Below are positions 8,906 through 15,507 of a stretch of DNA of 64,000 bases, one piece after another. The position numbers were made by a program, and so were the translations under genes. How positions within the stretch are numbered: position 1 is the first letter of the stretch; each line of letters begins with the position of its first letter. The stretch comes from Betaproteobacteria bacterium. Its GTDB lineage: Bacteria > Pseudomonadota > Gammaproteobacteria > Burkholderiales > Burkholderiaceae_F. The stretch is taken from positions 186,001-250,000 of the forward strand of contig BOKW01000002.1 in assembly GCA_016861185.1 (NCBI GenBank), in the 5' to 3' direction. A model generated the notes under the pieces. The model worked only from the letters and a program-made list of their open reading frames with translations. It made no database searches and had not been told where the DNA came from.

Positions 8906-9373
8906 ATGAGTGAGACACGACGCGACTTCATGAAGCTGACCGGCGTTTTCGGCCTTCTGGCCGCGGCGGGTCTGCTGACGACGGACGAAGCTTTTGCGCA
9001 ACAGCAAGCGTGGAACAAGGCGGCGTTCGAAACGAAAAACCTGAACGACGCAGTCAAGGCGCTCGGCGGTTCGGCGCCGGTCGAGAGCAAGGACATCGCG
9101 ATCACCGCGCCCGACATCGCCGAAAACGGTGCGGTCGTTCCGGTCGGCGTGACCAGCAAGATCCCCAAGACACAGGCGGTCTACGTGCTGGTCGAGAAGA
9201 ACCCGAACGTGCTGGCGGCGGGCTTCAACATCCCGGCCGGCACCGAGCCCAACATCTCCACCCGTATCAAGATGGGCCAGACGTCGAACGTGTACGCGGT
9301 CGTCAAGGCAGACGGCAAGTTCTACGTCGCCTCGAAGGAAGTCAAGGTCACGCTGGGCGGCTGCGGCGGCTGA
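8906..9373 (+). CDS. soxY: Thiosulfate-binding carrier protein SoxY
   Basis: A 155-residue substrate carrier of the Sox complex. It has a Tat leader (TRRDFMKLTGVFGLLAAAG, mature from about residue 32) and ends with the diagnostic swinging arm GGCGG, where C153 carries the sulfur substrate as a thioester-like cysteine adduct. It works as a heterodimer with SoxZ in the periplasm; SoxXA loads it, SoxB hydrolyses the sulfate group and SoxCD oxidises the remaining sulfane. Translation should be efficient, since a near-perfect GGAGGTGA lies at 8895-8902. soxZ follows 37 bases later. Confidence 0.97.
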   Translation: MSETRRDFMKLTGVFGLLAAAGLLTTDEAFAQQQAWNKAAFETKNLNDAVKALGGSAPVESKDIAITAPDIAENGAVVPVGVTSKIPKTQAVYVLVEKNPNVLAAGFNIPAGTEPNISTRIKMGQTSNVYAVVKADGKFYVASKEVKVTLGGCGG

Positions 9374-9410
9374 GCAGGGATCGAAACGTTACGCAAGCGA
9401 AGGAGCCAAC

Positions 9411-9722
9411 ATGCCTGATCCGATGCGAATCCGCGCCACCGCGCAAGGCGATGCGGTCGAGGTGCGCGTGCTGATGAGCCACGAAATGGAAGCCGGCCAG
9501 CGGCGCGACGCGAGCGGCAACCTGGTGCCGCCGCACTTCATCCAGACGGTCACCGTGACGCACGCGGGCAAGACCGTGCTGTCGGCCGAGTGGGGGCCGG
9601 CGGTGTCGAAGAACCCGTACCTGCAGTTCAAGTTCCAGGGCGGCAAGAAGGGTGACGAGATCGTCGTGACGTGGGTCGACAACAAGGGAGAGACACGCAC
9701 CGACAAGGCGACGATCAACTGA
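9411..9722 (+). CDS. soxZ: SoxZ, partner of the SoxY carrier
   Basis: A 103-residue all-beta protein of the SoxZ family, opening with PMRIRATAQGDAVEVRVLMSHEME and containing HFIQTVTVTHAGKTVL. It has no signal peptide, as usual for SoxZ, which is co-exported with the Tat-targeted SoxY. It lends SoxY stability and a docking face for SoxXA, SoxB and SoxCD. An AAGGAG sequence precedes the ATG. A gap of 208 bases with an imperfect hairpin separates it from soxA. Confidence 0.96.
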   Translation: MPDPMRIRATAQGDAVEVRVLMSHEMEAGQRRDASGNLVPPHFIQTVTVTHAGKTVLSAEWGPAVSKNPYLQFKFQGGKKGDEIVVTWVDNKGETRTDKATIN

Positions 9723-9728
9723 CGCAGT

Positions 9729-9768
9729 GCACGGGCGAGTACCGACGGAAGCGCCGGTGCGCCCGTGC
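9729..9768. repeat. 9-bp inverted repeat after soxZ
   Basis: GCACGGGCG at 9729-9737 is matched by its complement at 9760-9768 across a 22-base loop, starting 7 bases after the soxZ stop. It lacks a T-run. In the transcript it could act as a processing or stability element that sets different levels of soxYZ and soxAX. Confidence 0.55.
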
Positions 9769-9930
9769 TGCACGTCGAAGCGAAGTGCAGGCCGATGAAG
9801 CAGGCACGCACGCGATCTGCGCGCAGGGCGGCATCGGCTTCCGCGCGGCTGCCGGCCAAGCAAGACGCATACGTTGACCTACGTCCCGCAGAGGACGGGG
9901 TATTTGTCCCTTAAGCCACAAGGAGCACCC

Positions 9931-10773
9931 ATGACATGGAGACGACCCGCATCGGTGATGCGGAGCCTGGGACCGGTTTTGGCCGGTGCGGGAATGGCGA
10001 TCGCTGCGGCGAGCGCGATGGCGCAGGACAAGGACAGGACGATCCAGGAGATCGAGCGCTATCGCCAGATGCTGCAGGATGGCAATCCGGCCGAGCTGCT
10101 GGTCGTGCGCGGCGAAGAGCTGTGGAAGACCAAGCGCGGTCCGAAGAACGCCTCGCTCGAGCAGTGCGACCTCGGCCTCGGGCCGGGCGTCGTCAAGGGC
10201 GCGTACGCGCAACTGCCGCGCTACTTCGCCGACGCCGATCAGGTGATGGACTTCGAGGCGCGCCTGGTCCACTGCATGGTCACGCTGCAGGGCTTCGATC
10301 GCGCGGCAGTGACCAAGAATCCATTCTCCGGCGCCGGCCAGCGCGCGACCGACATCGAGTCGATCACGACCTATGTCGTCGAACAATCGCGCGGTCTGCC
10401 GATCACCGTGCCGCAGAATCACCCCAAGGAGAAGGCTTCGTTCGAGCGCGGCAAGCAGCTCTTCTACATGCGCGCCGGTCCGTACGACTTCGCCTGCTCG
10501 ACCTGCCACGGCGTCGACGGCCAGCGCATCCGGCTGCAGGACCTGCCGAACTTCGAGAAACCGGAACCCGCGCAGCGCGCGTTCGCGACCTGGCCCGCGT
10601 ATCGCGTGTCGCAGGGCGCCTTGCGAACGATGCAGTGGCGGCTCAACGACTGCTTCCGGCAGCAGCGCTGGCCCGAGCCGATCTTCATTTCCCAGGGGAC
10701 GATCGACCTGATCACGTTCCTCGGGGTCAAGGCCGCGGGCGGCAAGATGGATTCGCCCGCCATCAAGCGCTAG
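9931..10773 (+). CDS. soxA: SoxA, monohaem c-type cytochrome
   Basis: A 280-residue exported cytochrome that, with SoxX, joins thiosulfate to the SoxY cysteine. The ATG at 9931 is chosen because AAGGAG lies six bases upstream and a signal peptide (about 1-31, ending AMA) follows directly. One haem motif is present, C189-S-T-C-H193. The N-terminal domain keeps two lone cysteines (in LEQCDLG and LVHCMVT) where dihaem SoxA proteins have a first CxxCH, so this is the monohaem type. C241 in RLNDCFRQ is the expected active-site cysteine persulfide and haem ligand. soxX starts 13 bases downstream. Confidence 0.95.
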   Translation: MTWRRPASVMRSLGPVLAGAGMAIAAASAMAQDKDRTIQEIERYRQMLQDGNPAELLVVRGEELWKTKRGPKNASLEQCDLGLGPGVVKGAYAQLPRYFADADQVMDFEARLVHCMVTLQGFDRAAVTKNPFSGAGQRATDIESITTYVVEQSRGLPITVPQNHPKEKASFERGKQLFYMRAGPYDFACSTCHGVDGQRIRLQDLPNFEKPEPAQRAFATWPAYRVSQGALRTMQWRLNDCFRQQRWPEPIFISQGTIDLITFLGVKAAGGKMDSPAIKR

Positions 10774-10786
10774 GAGGGAGCGACCG

Positions 10787-11401
10787 ATGAAACTCAAGTT
10801 CGCCATGGCTGCGCTCGGCGCGGTCGCGCTCGCCGGCTGCGCTTCGATGATGTACGCGCCGCCGACCAAGGAGGAAACGCTCGCAGTCATCAAGTCGAGC
10901 TTCAAGGACCGCGGCATCGCCAAGATCGACCGGCTGAATCAGACCGAACTGCAGCGCGTGTGCTCGGAGACAGGCAACAACCCCCCGAAGGAGGTGCGCG
11001 AACGGCTTGAAAAGGCCGCGCTCGCCGCGGTCAAGTACCCCACCGACAGCAAATGGCTCGGCGATTACAAGCAGGGCGAGCGCGTCGCGCAGACGGGTGT
11101 CGGCCTGCAGTGGAGCGACAAGGAAGGCGCGCCCGCCGGCGGCAACTGCTATGCCTGCCACCAGTTGTCGAAGGCGGAGATCTCGTTCGGGAACATCGGC
11201 CCGTCGCTATACAACTACGGCAAGCTGCGCGGCAACACCGAGCAGACGCTGCGCTATACGTGGGCCAAGATCTGGAACACGCACGCGTTCAACGCCTGTT
11301 CGCCGATGCCGCGCTTCGGCGACGCCGGCATCCTGACCGAGGCGCAGATCAAGGACGTGATGGCGCTGCTGCTGGATCCGGCATCGCCGGTCAACCAGTA
11401 G
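10787..11401 (+). CDS. soxX: SoxX, monohaem cytochrome with a lipobox
   Basis: A 204-residue cytochrome c subunit of SoxXA that receives electrons from thiosulfate ligation. The haem motif is C121-Y-A-C-H125 and the likely sixth ligand is M174 in SPMPRFG. The N-terminus ends in a lipobox (VALAGC, C18), so the protein is probably a lipoprotein anchored in the periplasm, unlike the soluble SoxX of Paracoccus. An insert of about 80 residues between the signal and the haem domain (TKEETLAVIKSSFKDRGIAK onward) makes it longer than minimal SoxX proteins. An intrinsic terminator follows the stop. Confidence 0.93.
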   Translation: MKLKFAMAALGAVALAGCASMMYAPPTKEETLAVIKSSFKDRGIAKIDRLNQTELQRVCSETGNNPPKEVRERLEKAALAAVKYPTDSKWLGDYKQGERVAQTGVGLQWSDKEGAPAGGNCYACHQLSKAEISFGNIGPSLYNYGKLRGNTEQTLRYTWAKIWNTHAFNACSPMPRFGDAGILTEAQIKDVMALLLDPASPVNQ

Positions 11402-11418
11402 CGTCCGCAAGGCAAGCG

Positions 11419-11449
11419 GGGCGGCGTCGGCCGGCGCCGCCCTTTTTTT
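11419..11449 (+). terminator. Intrinsic terminator after soxX
   Basis: GGGCGGCG (11419-11426) pairs perfectly with CGCCGCCC (11435-11442) across an eight-base loop, followed immediately by seven Ts (11443-11449). This is a textbook Rho-independent terminator on the plus strand. It sits between soxX and the soxW-like gene and should end or attenuate the upstream transcript. Confidence 0.85.
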
Positions 11450-11465
11450 GGACCCGAGGAAAGCG

Positions 11466-11957
11466 ATGACGCTCGTTCGCCGGCTGCTGTTCGCGCTGCT
11501 CGCAGCGACGCTGCCGCTGTCCGGCGCGCGCGCGGTCGATGTCGGCGACCGCGTCGCCTGGTCGGACGTCACGCTGGTCGACGGTCGCGTCCTGCGCGCC
11601 GCCGATCTGCGGGGAAAGACCGTGGTCGTCGAGTTCTGGGCGACCTGGTGCCCGTTCTGCGCGGCGCAGAACCCGCACATCCAGAAGCTGCACGCGCAGC
11701 ACGGCGGCAAGGGGCTGGTCGTGCTGACGTTCTCGATCGACAAGGATCCGGCGCCCGTGCGCAAGTACATGGCCGAGCGCGGCTTCACGTTCGCCGTCGC
11801 GATGGCCGGTCCGCAGTCGGAGTCCTGGTTCGGGCGGCGCAAGGCGCTGCCCGAGGTGTACGTGGTCGATTCGACCGGGCGCATCGTGTTCCGCGAACTC
11901 GGCGAGATGTTCGCCGAAGACGTCGCTGCGCTCGCGCGCTTCGCGACCAAGCCGTGA
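11466..11957 (+). CDS. soxW: Periplasmic thioredoxin-like protein (SoxW/TlpA type)
   Basis: A 163-residue thiol-disulfide protein of the TlpA/ResA group. A signal peptide covers about 1-21 (ending GARA) and the redox motif is W61-C62-P-F-C65, followed by a cis-proline segment ALPEVYVV. SoxW-type proteins are thought to keep Sox or cytochrome cysteines reduced in the periplasm. The ATG at 11466 has GAGGAAA nearby; an in-frame TTG at 11448 lies within the terminator T-run and was rejected. It sits 18 bases before soxB, suggesting a soxW-soxB unit separated from soxX by the terminator. Confidence 0.88.
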   Translation: MTLVRRLLFALLAATLPLSGARAVDVGDRVAWSDVTLVDGRVLRAADLRGKTVVVEFWATWCPFCAAQNPHIQKLHAQHGGKGLVVLTFSIDKDPAPVRKYMAERGFTFAVAMAGPQSESWFGRRKALPEVYVVDSTGRIVFRELGEMFAEDVAALARFATKP

Positions 11958-11975
11958 GAGGTAGGGGGAAGTCCG

Positions 11976-13697
11976 ATGTCGATGAATCGACGCGAGTTCA
12001 TGCAGGTCCTGGCGGTGGCCGCCGCGGCGGGCATGCCGATCACGGCGCGCGACGTGCTCGCGCAGCAGCCCGATGCCGCGCGCCGGCTGTACGACGTGCC
12101 GCGCTTCGGCAACGTGCACTTGCTGCACTTCACCGACTGCCACGCGCAGTTGCTGCCGATCTACTTCCGCGAGCCGAGCGTCAATCTCGGCGTGGCGGAC
12201 GCGCGCGGCAAGGCGCCGCACCTGGTCGGCGAACACCTGCTGAAGCAGTTCGGCATCGCGCCGAAGTCGATCGAAGCGCACGCGTTCACCTATCTCGACT
12301 TCGAGGCCGCCGCGCGCACCTACGGGAAGGTCGGCGGCTTCGCGCACCTCGCCACGCTGGTCAAACGGATGAAGGCGTCGCGCCCCGGCGCGCTGCTGCT
12401 CGACGGCGGCGACACCTGGCAAGGATCGGGCACGGCGCTGTGGACCAACGGGCAGGACATGGTCGACGCCTGCAAGCTGCTCGGCGTCGACATCATGACG
12501 CCGCACTGGGAAATGACGCTCGGCGCCAAGCGCGTGCAGGAGATCGTCGACCGGGACTTCAAGGGGAAGGTCGACTTCATCGCGCAGAACGTCACGACCA
12601 CCGACTTCGGCGACCAGGTGTTCCCGCCGTACGTCATCAAGGACATCAACGGCGTCAAGGTCGCCATCATCGGGCAGGCCTTCCCGTACACGCCGATCGC
12701 CAATCCGCGCTACCTGATCCCCGACTGGAGCTTCGGCATCAAGGACGACACGATGCAGAAACACGTCGACGAGGCGCGCGGCAAAGGCGCGCAGGTCGTC
12801 GTCGTGTTGAGCCACAACGGCATGGACGTCGATCTAAAGATGGCCACGCGCGTGCGCGGCATCGACGCGATCCTCGGCGGCCACACGCACGACGGCGTGC
12901 CGGCGCCCTCGATCGTCAAGAACGCGGGCGGGCAGACGCTCGTGACGAACGCCGGCAGCAACGGCAAGTTCCTCGGGGTGCTCGACTTCGAAGTCAAGGG
13001 TGGCAAGGTCGTCGACTTCCGCTACAGGCTGCTGCCGGTGTTCGCCAATCTGCTGCCGGCCGACGCGGAGATGGACGCGTTCATCAAGAGAGTGCGCGCA
13101 CCGTTCGAGTCGAAACTCGGCGAGAAACTCGCCGTGACCGAAGGGCTGCTGTACCGGCGGGGCAACTTCAACGGCACCTTCGACCAGTTGATCTGCGACG
13201 CGCTGATCACGGTGAAAGGCGCGCAGATCGCGTTTTCGCCGGGATTCCGCTGGGGCACGTCGCTGCTGCCGGGGCAGACGATCCTGATGGAGCACGTGCT
13301 GGACCAGACCGCGATCACGTATCCGTACACGACCGTGACCGACATGCCGGGCGAGATGATCAAGACGATCCTCGAGGATGTCGCCGACAACCTGTTCAAC
13401 CCCGACCCGTATCTGCAGCAGGGCGGCGACATGGTGCGCGTCGGCGGGCTGCAGTACACGATCGATCCGAACGCGACGATGGGAAGCCGCATCTCCGACA
13501 TGCGGCTCGACGGCAGGCCAATCGATCCGAAGAAGACCTACAAGGTCGCCGGCTGGGCGCCGGTCGCGGAAGGGGCGCAGGGCGAACCCGTGTGGGACGT
13601 CGTGGCCAAGTACCTGCGCGATCAGAAGGTGCTTAAGCCGCGCAAGCTCAACCTGCCGACGATCAAGGGCATGCAGGGCAATCCCGGATTGGCCTAG
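11976..13697 (+). CDS. soxB: SoxB, dimanganese thiosulfohydrolase
   Basis: A 573-residue periplasmic hydrolase related to 5'-nucleotidases. A Tat leader (NRREFMQVLAVAAAAG) is at the N-terminus. Metal-binding and catalytic segments are all present: HFTDCHAQ (about 50), GGDTWQGSG (about 140), LSHNGMDVD (about 273) and GGHTHDG (about 305), and the C-terminal nucleotidase domain closes the site. It removes sulfate from the SoxY-bound sulfonate. The start codon follows an AGGTAGGGGGA stretch. Length and motifs are as expected for SoxB, so function is secure. Confidence 0.97.
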   Translation: MSMNRREFMQVLAVAAAAGMPITARDVLAQQPDAARRLYDVPRFGNVHLLHFTDCHAQLLPIYFREPSVNLGVADARGKAPHLVGEHLLKQFGIAPKSIEAHAFTYLDFEAAARTYGKVGGFAHLATLVKRMKASRPGALLLDGGDTWQGSGTALWTNGQDMVDACKLLGVDIMTPHWEMTLGAKRVQEIVDRDFKGKVDFIAQNVTTTDFGDQVFPPYVIKDINGVKVAIIGQAFPYTPIANPRYLIPDWSFGIKDDTMQKHVDEARGKGAQVVVVLSHNGMDVDLKMATRVRGIDAILGGHTHDGVPAPSIVKNAGGQTLVTNAGSNGKFLGVLDFEVKGGKVVDFRYRLLPVFANLLPADAEMDAFIKRVRAPFESKLGEKLAVTEGLLYRRGNFNGTFDQLICDALITVKGAQIAFSPGFRWGTSLLPGQTILMEHVLDQTAITYPYTTVTDMPGEMIKTILEDVADNLFNPDPYLQQGGDMVRVGGLQYTIDPNATMGSRISDMRLDGRPIDPKKTYKVAGWAPVAEGAQGEPVWDVVAKYLRDQKVLKPRKLNLPTIKGMQGNPGLA

Positions 13698-13977
13698 CGC
13701 ACGAGGCTGCGCGCTCGCCGTGCGGCCGGCGGACGCACGTCCGCGTTCGATCGCATGAGTGCGCGCGGGCAGCCGGCGCTGGATCGCCGCCATGCGCATG
13801 TCCTTGGCCGTTGAACTGGGTCAATGCCGATGCCGAGGGATGGGAGCAGCATTCTTCCAGGGGGTCTCCTCGCCGAACCGGGAACGAGCGGAACGCATCG
13901 GCCATCGTTGGCGGCGCCGTCAAGCATCCGGTCTCGCGCAGCTACTGCGGCCGAGCGGCGCGAGCGACCGAGGCATC

Positions 13978-14406
13978 ATGGACATCAAGGCGCTCATTGT
14001 CGCCCTGTTGACGTGGATCTCGTCGCAGATCGGATGCGAGCCGCCGCCCGCACCCGAGATCCGACTGGCGCCGCACGACCAACTCGTGACGATGGCCTAC
14101 GGCTCTCCGCCGCCGGCAGGCGCGTCGGTGACGGCGCTGTACGACGGTCGATCGAAGACCGTTTACCTGGAAGATTCGTGGCGGCTCGACAGCCTCGCGA
14201 ACCGGGCGACGCTCGTGCACGAGCTGGTTCACCACGTGCAGGAACTGGCCGCGATCCGGTATCCCTGCCTTGCGGCGCGCGAGCGGCTCGCGTATCAGTT
14301 GCAGGCGAAGTGGCTGAAGGAGCAGGGCATCGCCGACCCTTATGCTTTCCTGCAGATCGACGAGTTCACCATCGCCGTGCTGTCGTTGTGCCTCGAATCC
14401 GAATGA
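13978..14406 (+). CDS. HELVH-motif protein of unknown function (DUF6647-like)
   Basis: A 142-residue protein with a hydrophobic, signal-like start (MDIKALIVALLTWISSQIGC) and a zinc-protease style motif H81-E82-L-V-H85. A conserved glutamate in AARERLAYQLQAKWL could be the third metal ligand. It resembles small proteins annotated as DUF6647. No peptidase activity is known to me, and no typical catalytic domain surrounds the motif. It lies 280 bases after soxB, and 91 bases before a SoxS-like thioredoxin, so it is probably in the same genomic neighbourhood by function or by chance. The gap before it holds a small hairpin (13729-13744) and no gene. Confidence 0.7.
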   Translation: MDIKALIVALLTWISSQIGCEPPPAPEIRLAPHDQLVTMAYGSPPPAGASVTALYDGRSKTVYLEDSWRLDSLANRATLVHELVHHVQELAAIRYPCLAARERLAYQLQAKWLKEQGIADPYAFLQIDEFTIAVLSLCLESE

Positions 14407-14497
14407 CGGCGTCCGCTCGTCGACGTCTCCGGACCGATCGCACCGAACGGCATACCGCGTGCAGGTTGACGCCAAGCTCCTGACCCCAGGCACGCCC

Positions 14498-15007
14498 ATG
14501 TCGGACCACGCGCGCGAACTCGAACGGCGGCGAGAATTCATTGCGGCTGTCGCGGTACTGGCGTTGGCCGGTCAGCTCACGACCGGCGCACGCGCCGCCG
14601 AAGCGCATGTGCTCGAACGGATCGGCGATCTGCGCCCGCTGCTTGCGCAGGTGCGGCGCGAGCGCGTGCCGCTGCTGCTTTTCTTCAGCACGCCGGGCTG
14701 CCCGTACTGCATCGAAGTCCGGCGCAACTACCTGGCGCCGCGCGCACGCGATCCGCGCGCCGGCGTCCTGATCCGGGAGGTCGACATCGTCGGGCAACGC
14801 AGCTTCGTCGACGCCGACGGCCAGCCGATCACCGAAGCACGGTTCGCAGCGCGGTTCGGTGCGCGCGTCGTTCCGGTCGTGTTGATCGTCGACGCGAGCC
14901 TGACGCCGCTCGGCGACCCGCTGGTCGGCCTCGACGCCGCGGGCTTCTACGAGAGCTATCTCGCGAACGCGATCGAAGCCGCGACGGTGAAGCTGCGGGC
15001 GCGTTGA
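14498..15007 (+). CDS. Periplasmic thioredoxin-like protein (SoxS-like)
   Basis: A 169-residue protein with an N-terminal signal (RRREFIAAVAVLALAG, mature from about residue 34) and a CPYC redox motif (C68 and C71) in STPGCPYCIEVRRNYL, then VPVVLIVD with the cis-proline. This resembles SoxS of Paracoccus, which reactivates SoxY by reducing its carrier cysteine. It is a second thioredoxin beside the sox genes, distinct from the WCPFC protein upstream of soxB. The ATG at 14498 has no strong Shine-Dalgarno; upstream frames start too far back and lack homology. Confidence 0.82.
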   Translation: MSDHARELERRREFIAAVAVLALAGQLTTGARAAEAHVLERIGDLRPLLAQVRRERVPLLLFFSTPGCPYCIEVRRNYLAPRARDPRAGVLIREVDIVGQRSFVDADGQPITEARFAARFGARVVPVVLIVDASLTPLGDPLVGLDAAGFYESYLANAIEAATVKLRAR

Positions 15008-15074
15008 CGGCGCTTGCACGCCGCCCGACCTCTCCAGCCTGCGGCGAGGGCGCAGTGCGCCGCACGGGCCGCTA

Positions 15075-15130
15075 CGGCACAATGCGCGCCTTCGGAGGCG
15101 TGGCCGAGCGGTTTAAGGCACCGGTCTTGA
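15075..15130 (+). repeat. Copy of the 5' half of tRNA-Ser and its leader
   Basis: These 56 bases are an exact copy of 15220-15275. They hold 19 bases of upstream flank and the first 37 bases of tRNA-Ser(UGA), up to the anticodon loop, where the sequence departs into a hairpin. It lacks the variable arm, T arm and 3' acceptor strand, so it cannot make a tRNA. Confidence 0.9.
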
Positions 15131-15204
15131 CAACATCGCGCGCAGCGCGATGTTGCGTCGAAGGCTAACTTCGGCGCGGCCGAAGTTAAGCGAACGCAGT
15201 TCGC
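15131..15204 (+). repeat. Array of three perfect triloop hairpins
   Basis: Three perfect hairpins follow the tRNA half: 11-bp stem 15131-15141/15145-15155 with loop GCA; 10-bp stem 15166-15175/15179-15188 with loop GCG; 6-bp stem 15190-15195/15199-15204 with loop GCA. Two more hairpins of the same build lie after the full tRNA at 15350-15372 (10 bp, loop GGG) and 15379-15391 (5 bp, loop GCA). No coding potential is seen. Confidence 0.85.
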
Positions 15205-15238
15205 GGCCGGAGACAAAACCGGCACAATGCGCGCCTTC

Positions 15239-15326
15239 GGAGGCGTGGCCGAGCGGTTTAAGGCACCGGTCTTGAAAACCGGCAAGGGTTCGCCCTTCGT
15301 GAGTTCGAATCTCACCGCCTCCGCCA
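15239..15326 (+). tRNA. tRNA-Ser (anticodon UGA)
   Basis: The gene folds into a class II tRNA: acceptor strand GGAGGCG at 15239-15245 pairs with CGCCTCC at 15316-15322, the anticodon arm CCGGT-CTTGAAA-ACCGG gives UGA (serine), a long variable arm (AAGGGTTCGCCCTT) is present as required for serine, and the T arm contains GTTCGAATC. The 3' CCA is encoded (15324-15326). It is 88 bases long and reads UCN-type codons. Confidence 0.96.
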
Positions 15327-15445
15327 CCGGTCGCTCGAGAGTTCGCGGAGCGAGCGTCCGGGGGACGCTCGCGACGGACGCCCGCAGGGCGGGCCCGAGC
15401 GATGCGAGGGCCGAGGCGGCCGCGGAGGCAACGCGGTCGCCGAGC

Positions 15446-15468
15446 AATCTCACCGCCTCCGCCACCGG
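15446..15468 (+). repeat. Copy of the 3' end of tRNA-Ser
   Basis: These 23 bases exactly copy 15308-15330, meaning the T-arm end, the 3' acceptor strand, CCA and four flanking bases of tRNA-Ser. The full tRNA therefore lies between a 5'-half copy and a 3'-end copy, like a remnant of repeated target-site duplication or slippage. Confidence 0.88.
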
Positions 15469-15507
15469 CTGCAACAAGAAGACTCAAGTCCCGCCCGCGC
15501 TCGCCGC

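Noticed and set aside
11448-11465. TTG start for the soxW-like gene at 11448
   Set aside because: This codon lies in the T-run of the terminator; the ATG at 11466 has a nearby Shine-Dalgarno and a normal signal peptide.
13811-13824. TTGAACTGGGTCAA as a third FNR-like site
   Set aside because: It matches only the inner TTGA-N6-TCAA core and misses the outer bases. It lies far from any gene start with promoter elements, so I do not count it as a site.
15094-15130. A second tRNA-Ser gene
   Set aside because: The sequence stops in the anticodon loop and is replaced by a hairpin; it lacks the T arm and 3' acceptor strand, so it cannot be a functional tRNA.
15075-15468. Integrated element or CRISPR array at the tRNA
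   Set aside because: The spacing is under 400 bases, with no integrase or cas gene nearby, and the repeats are unequal copies of tRNA parts, not regular direct repeats with spacers.
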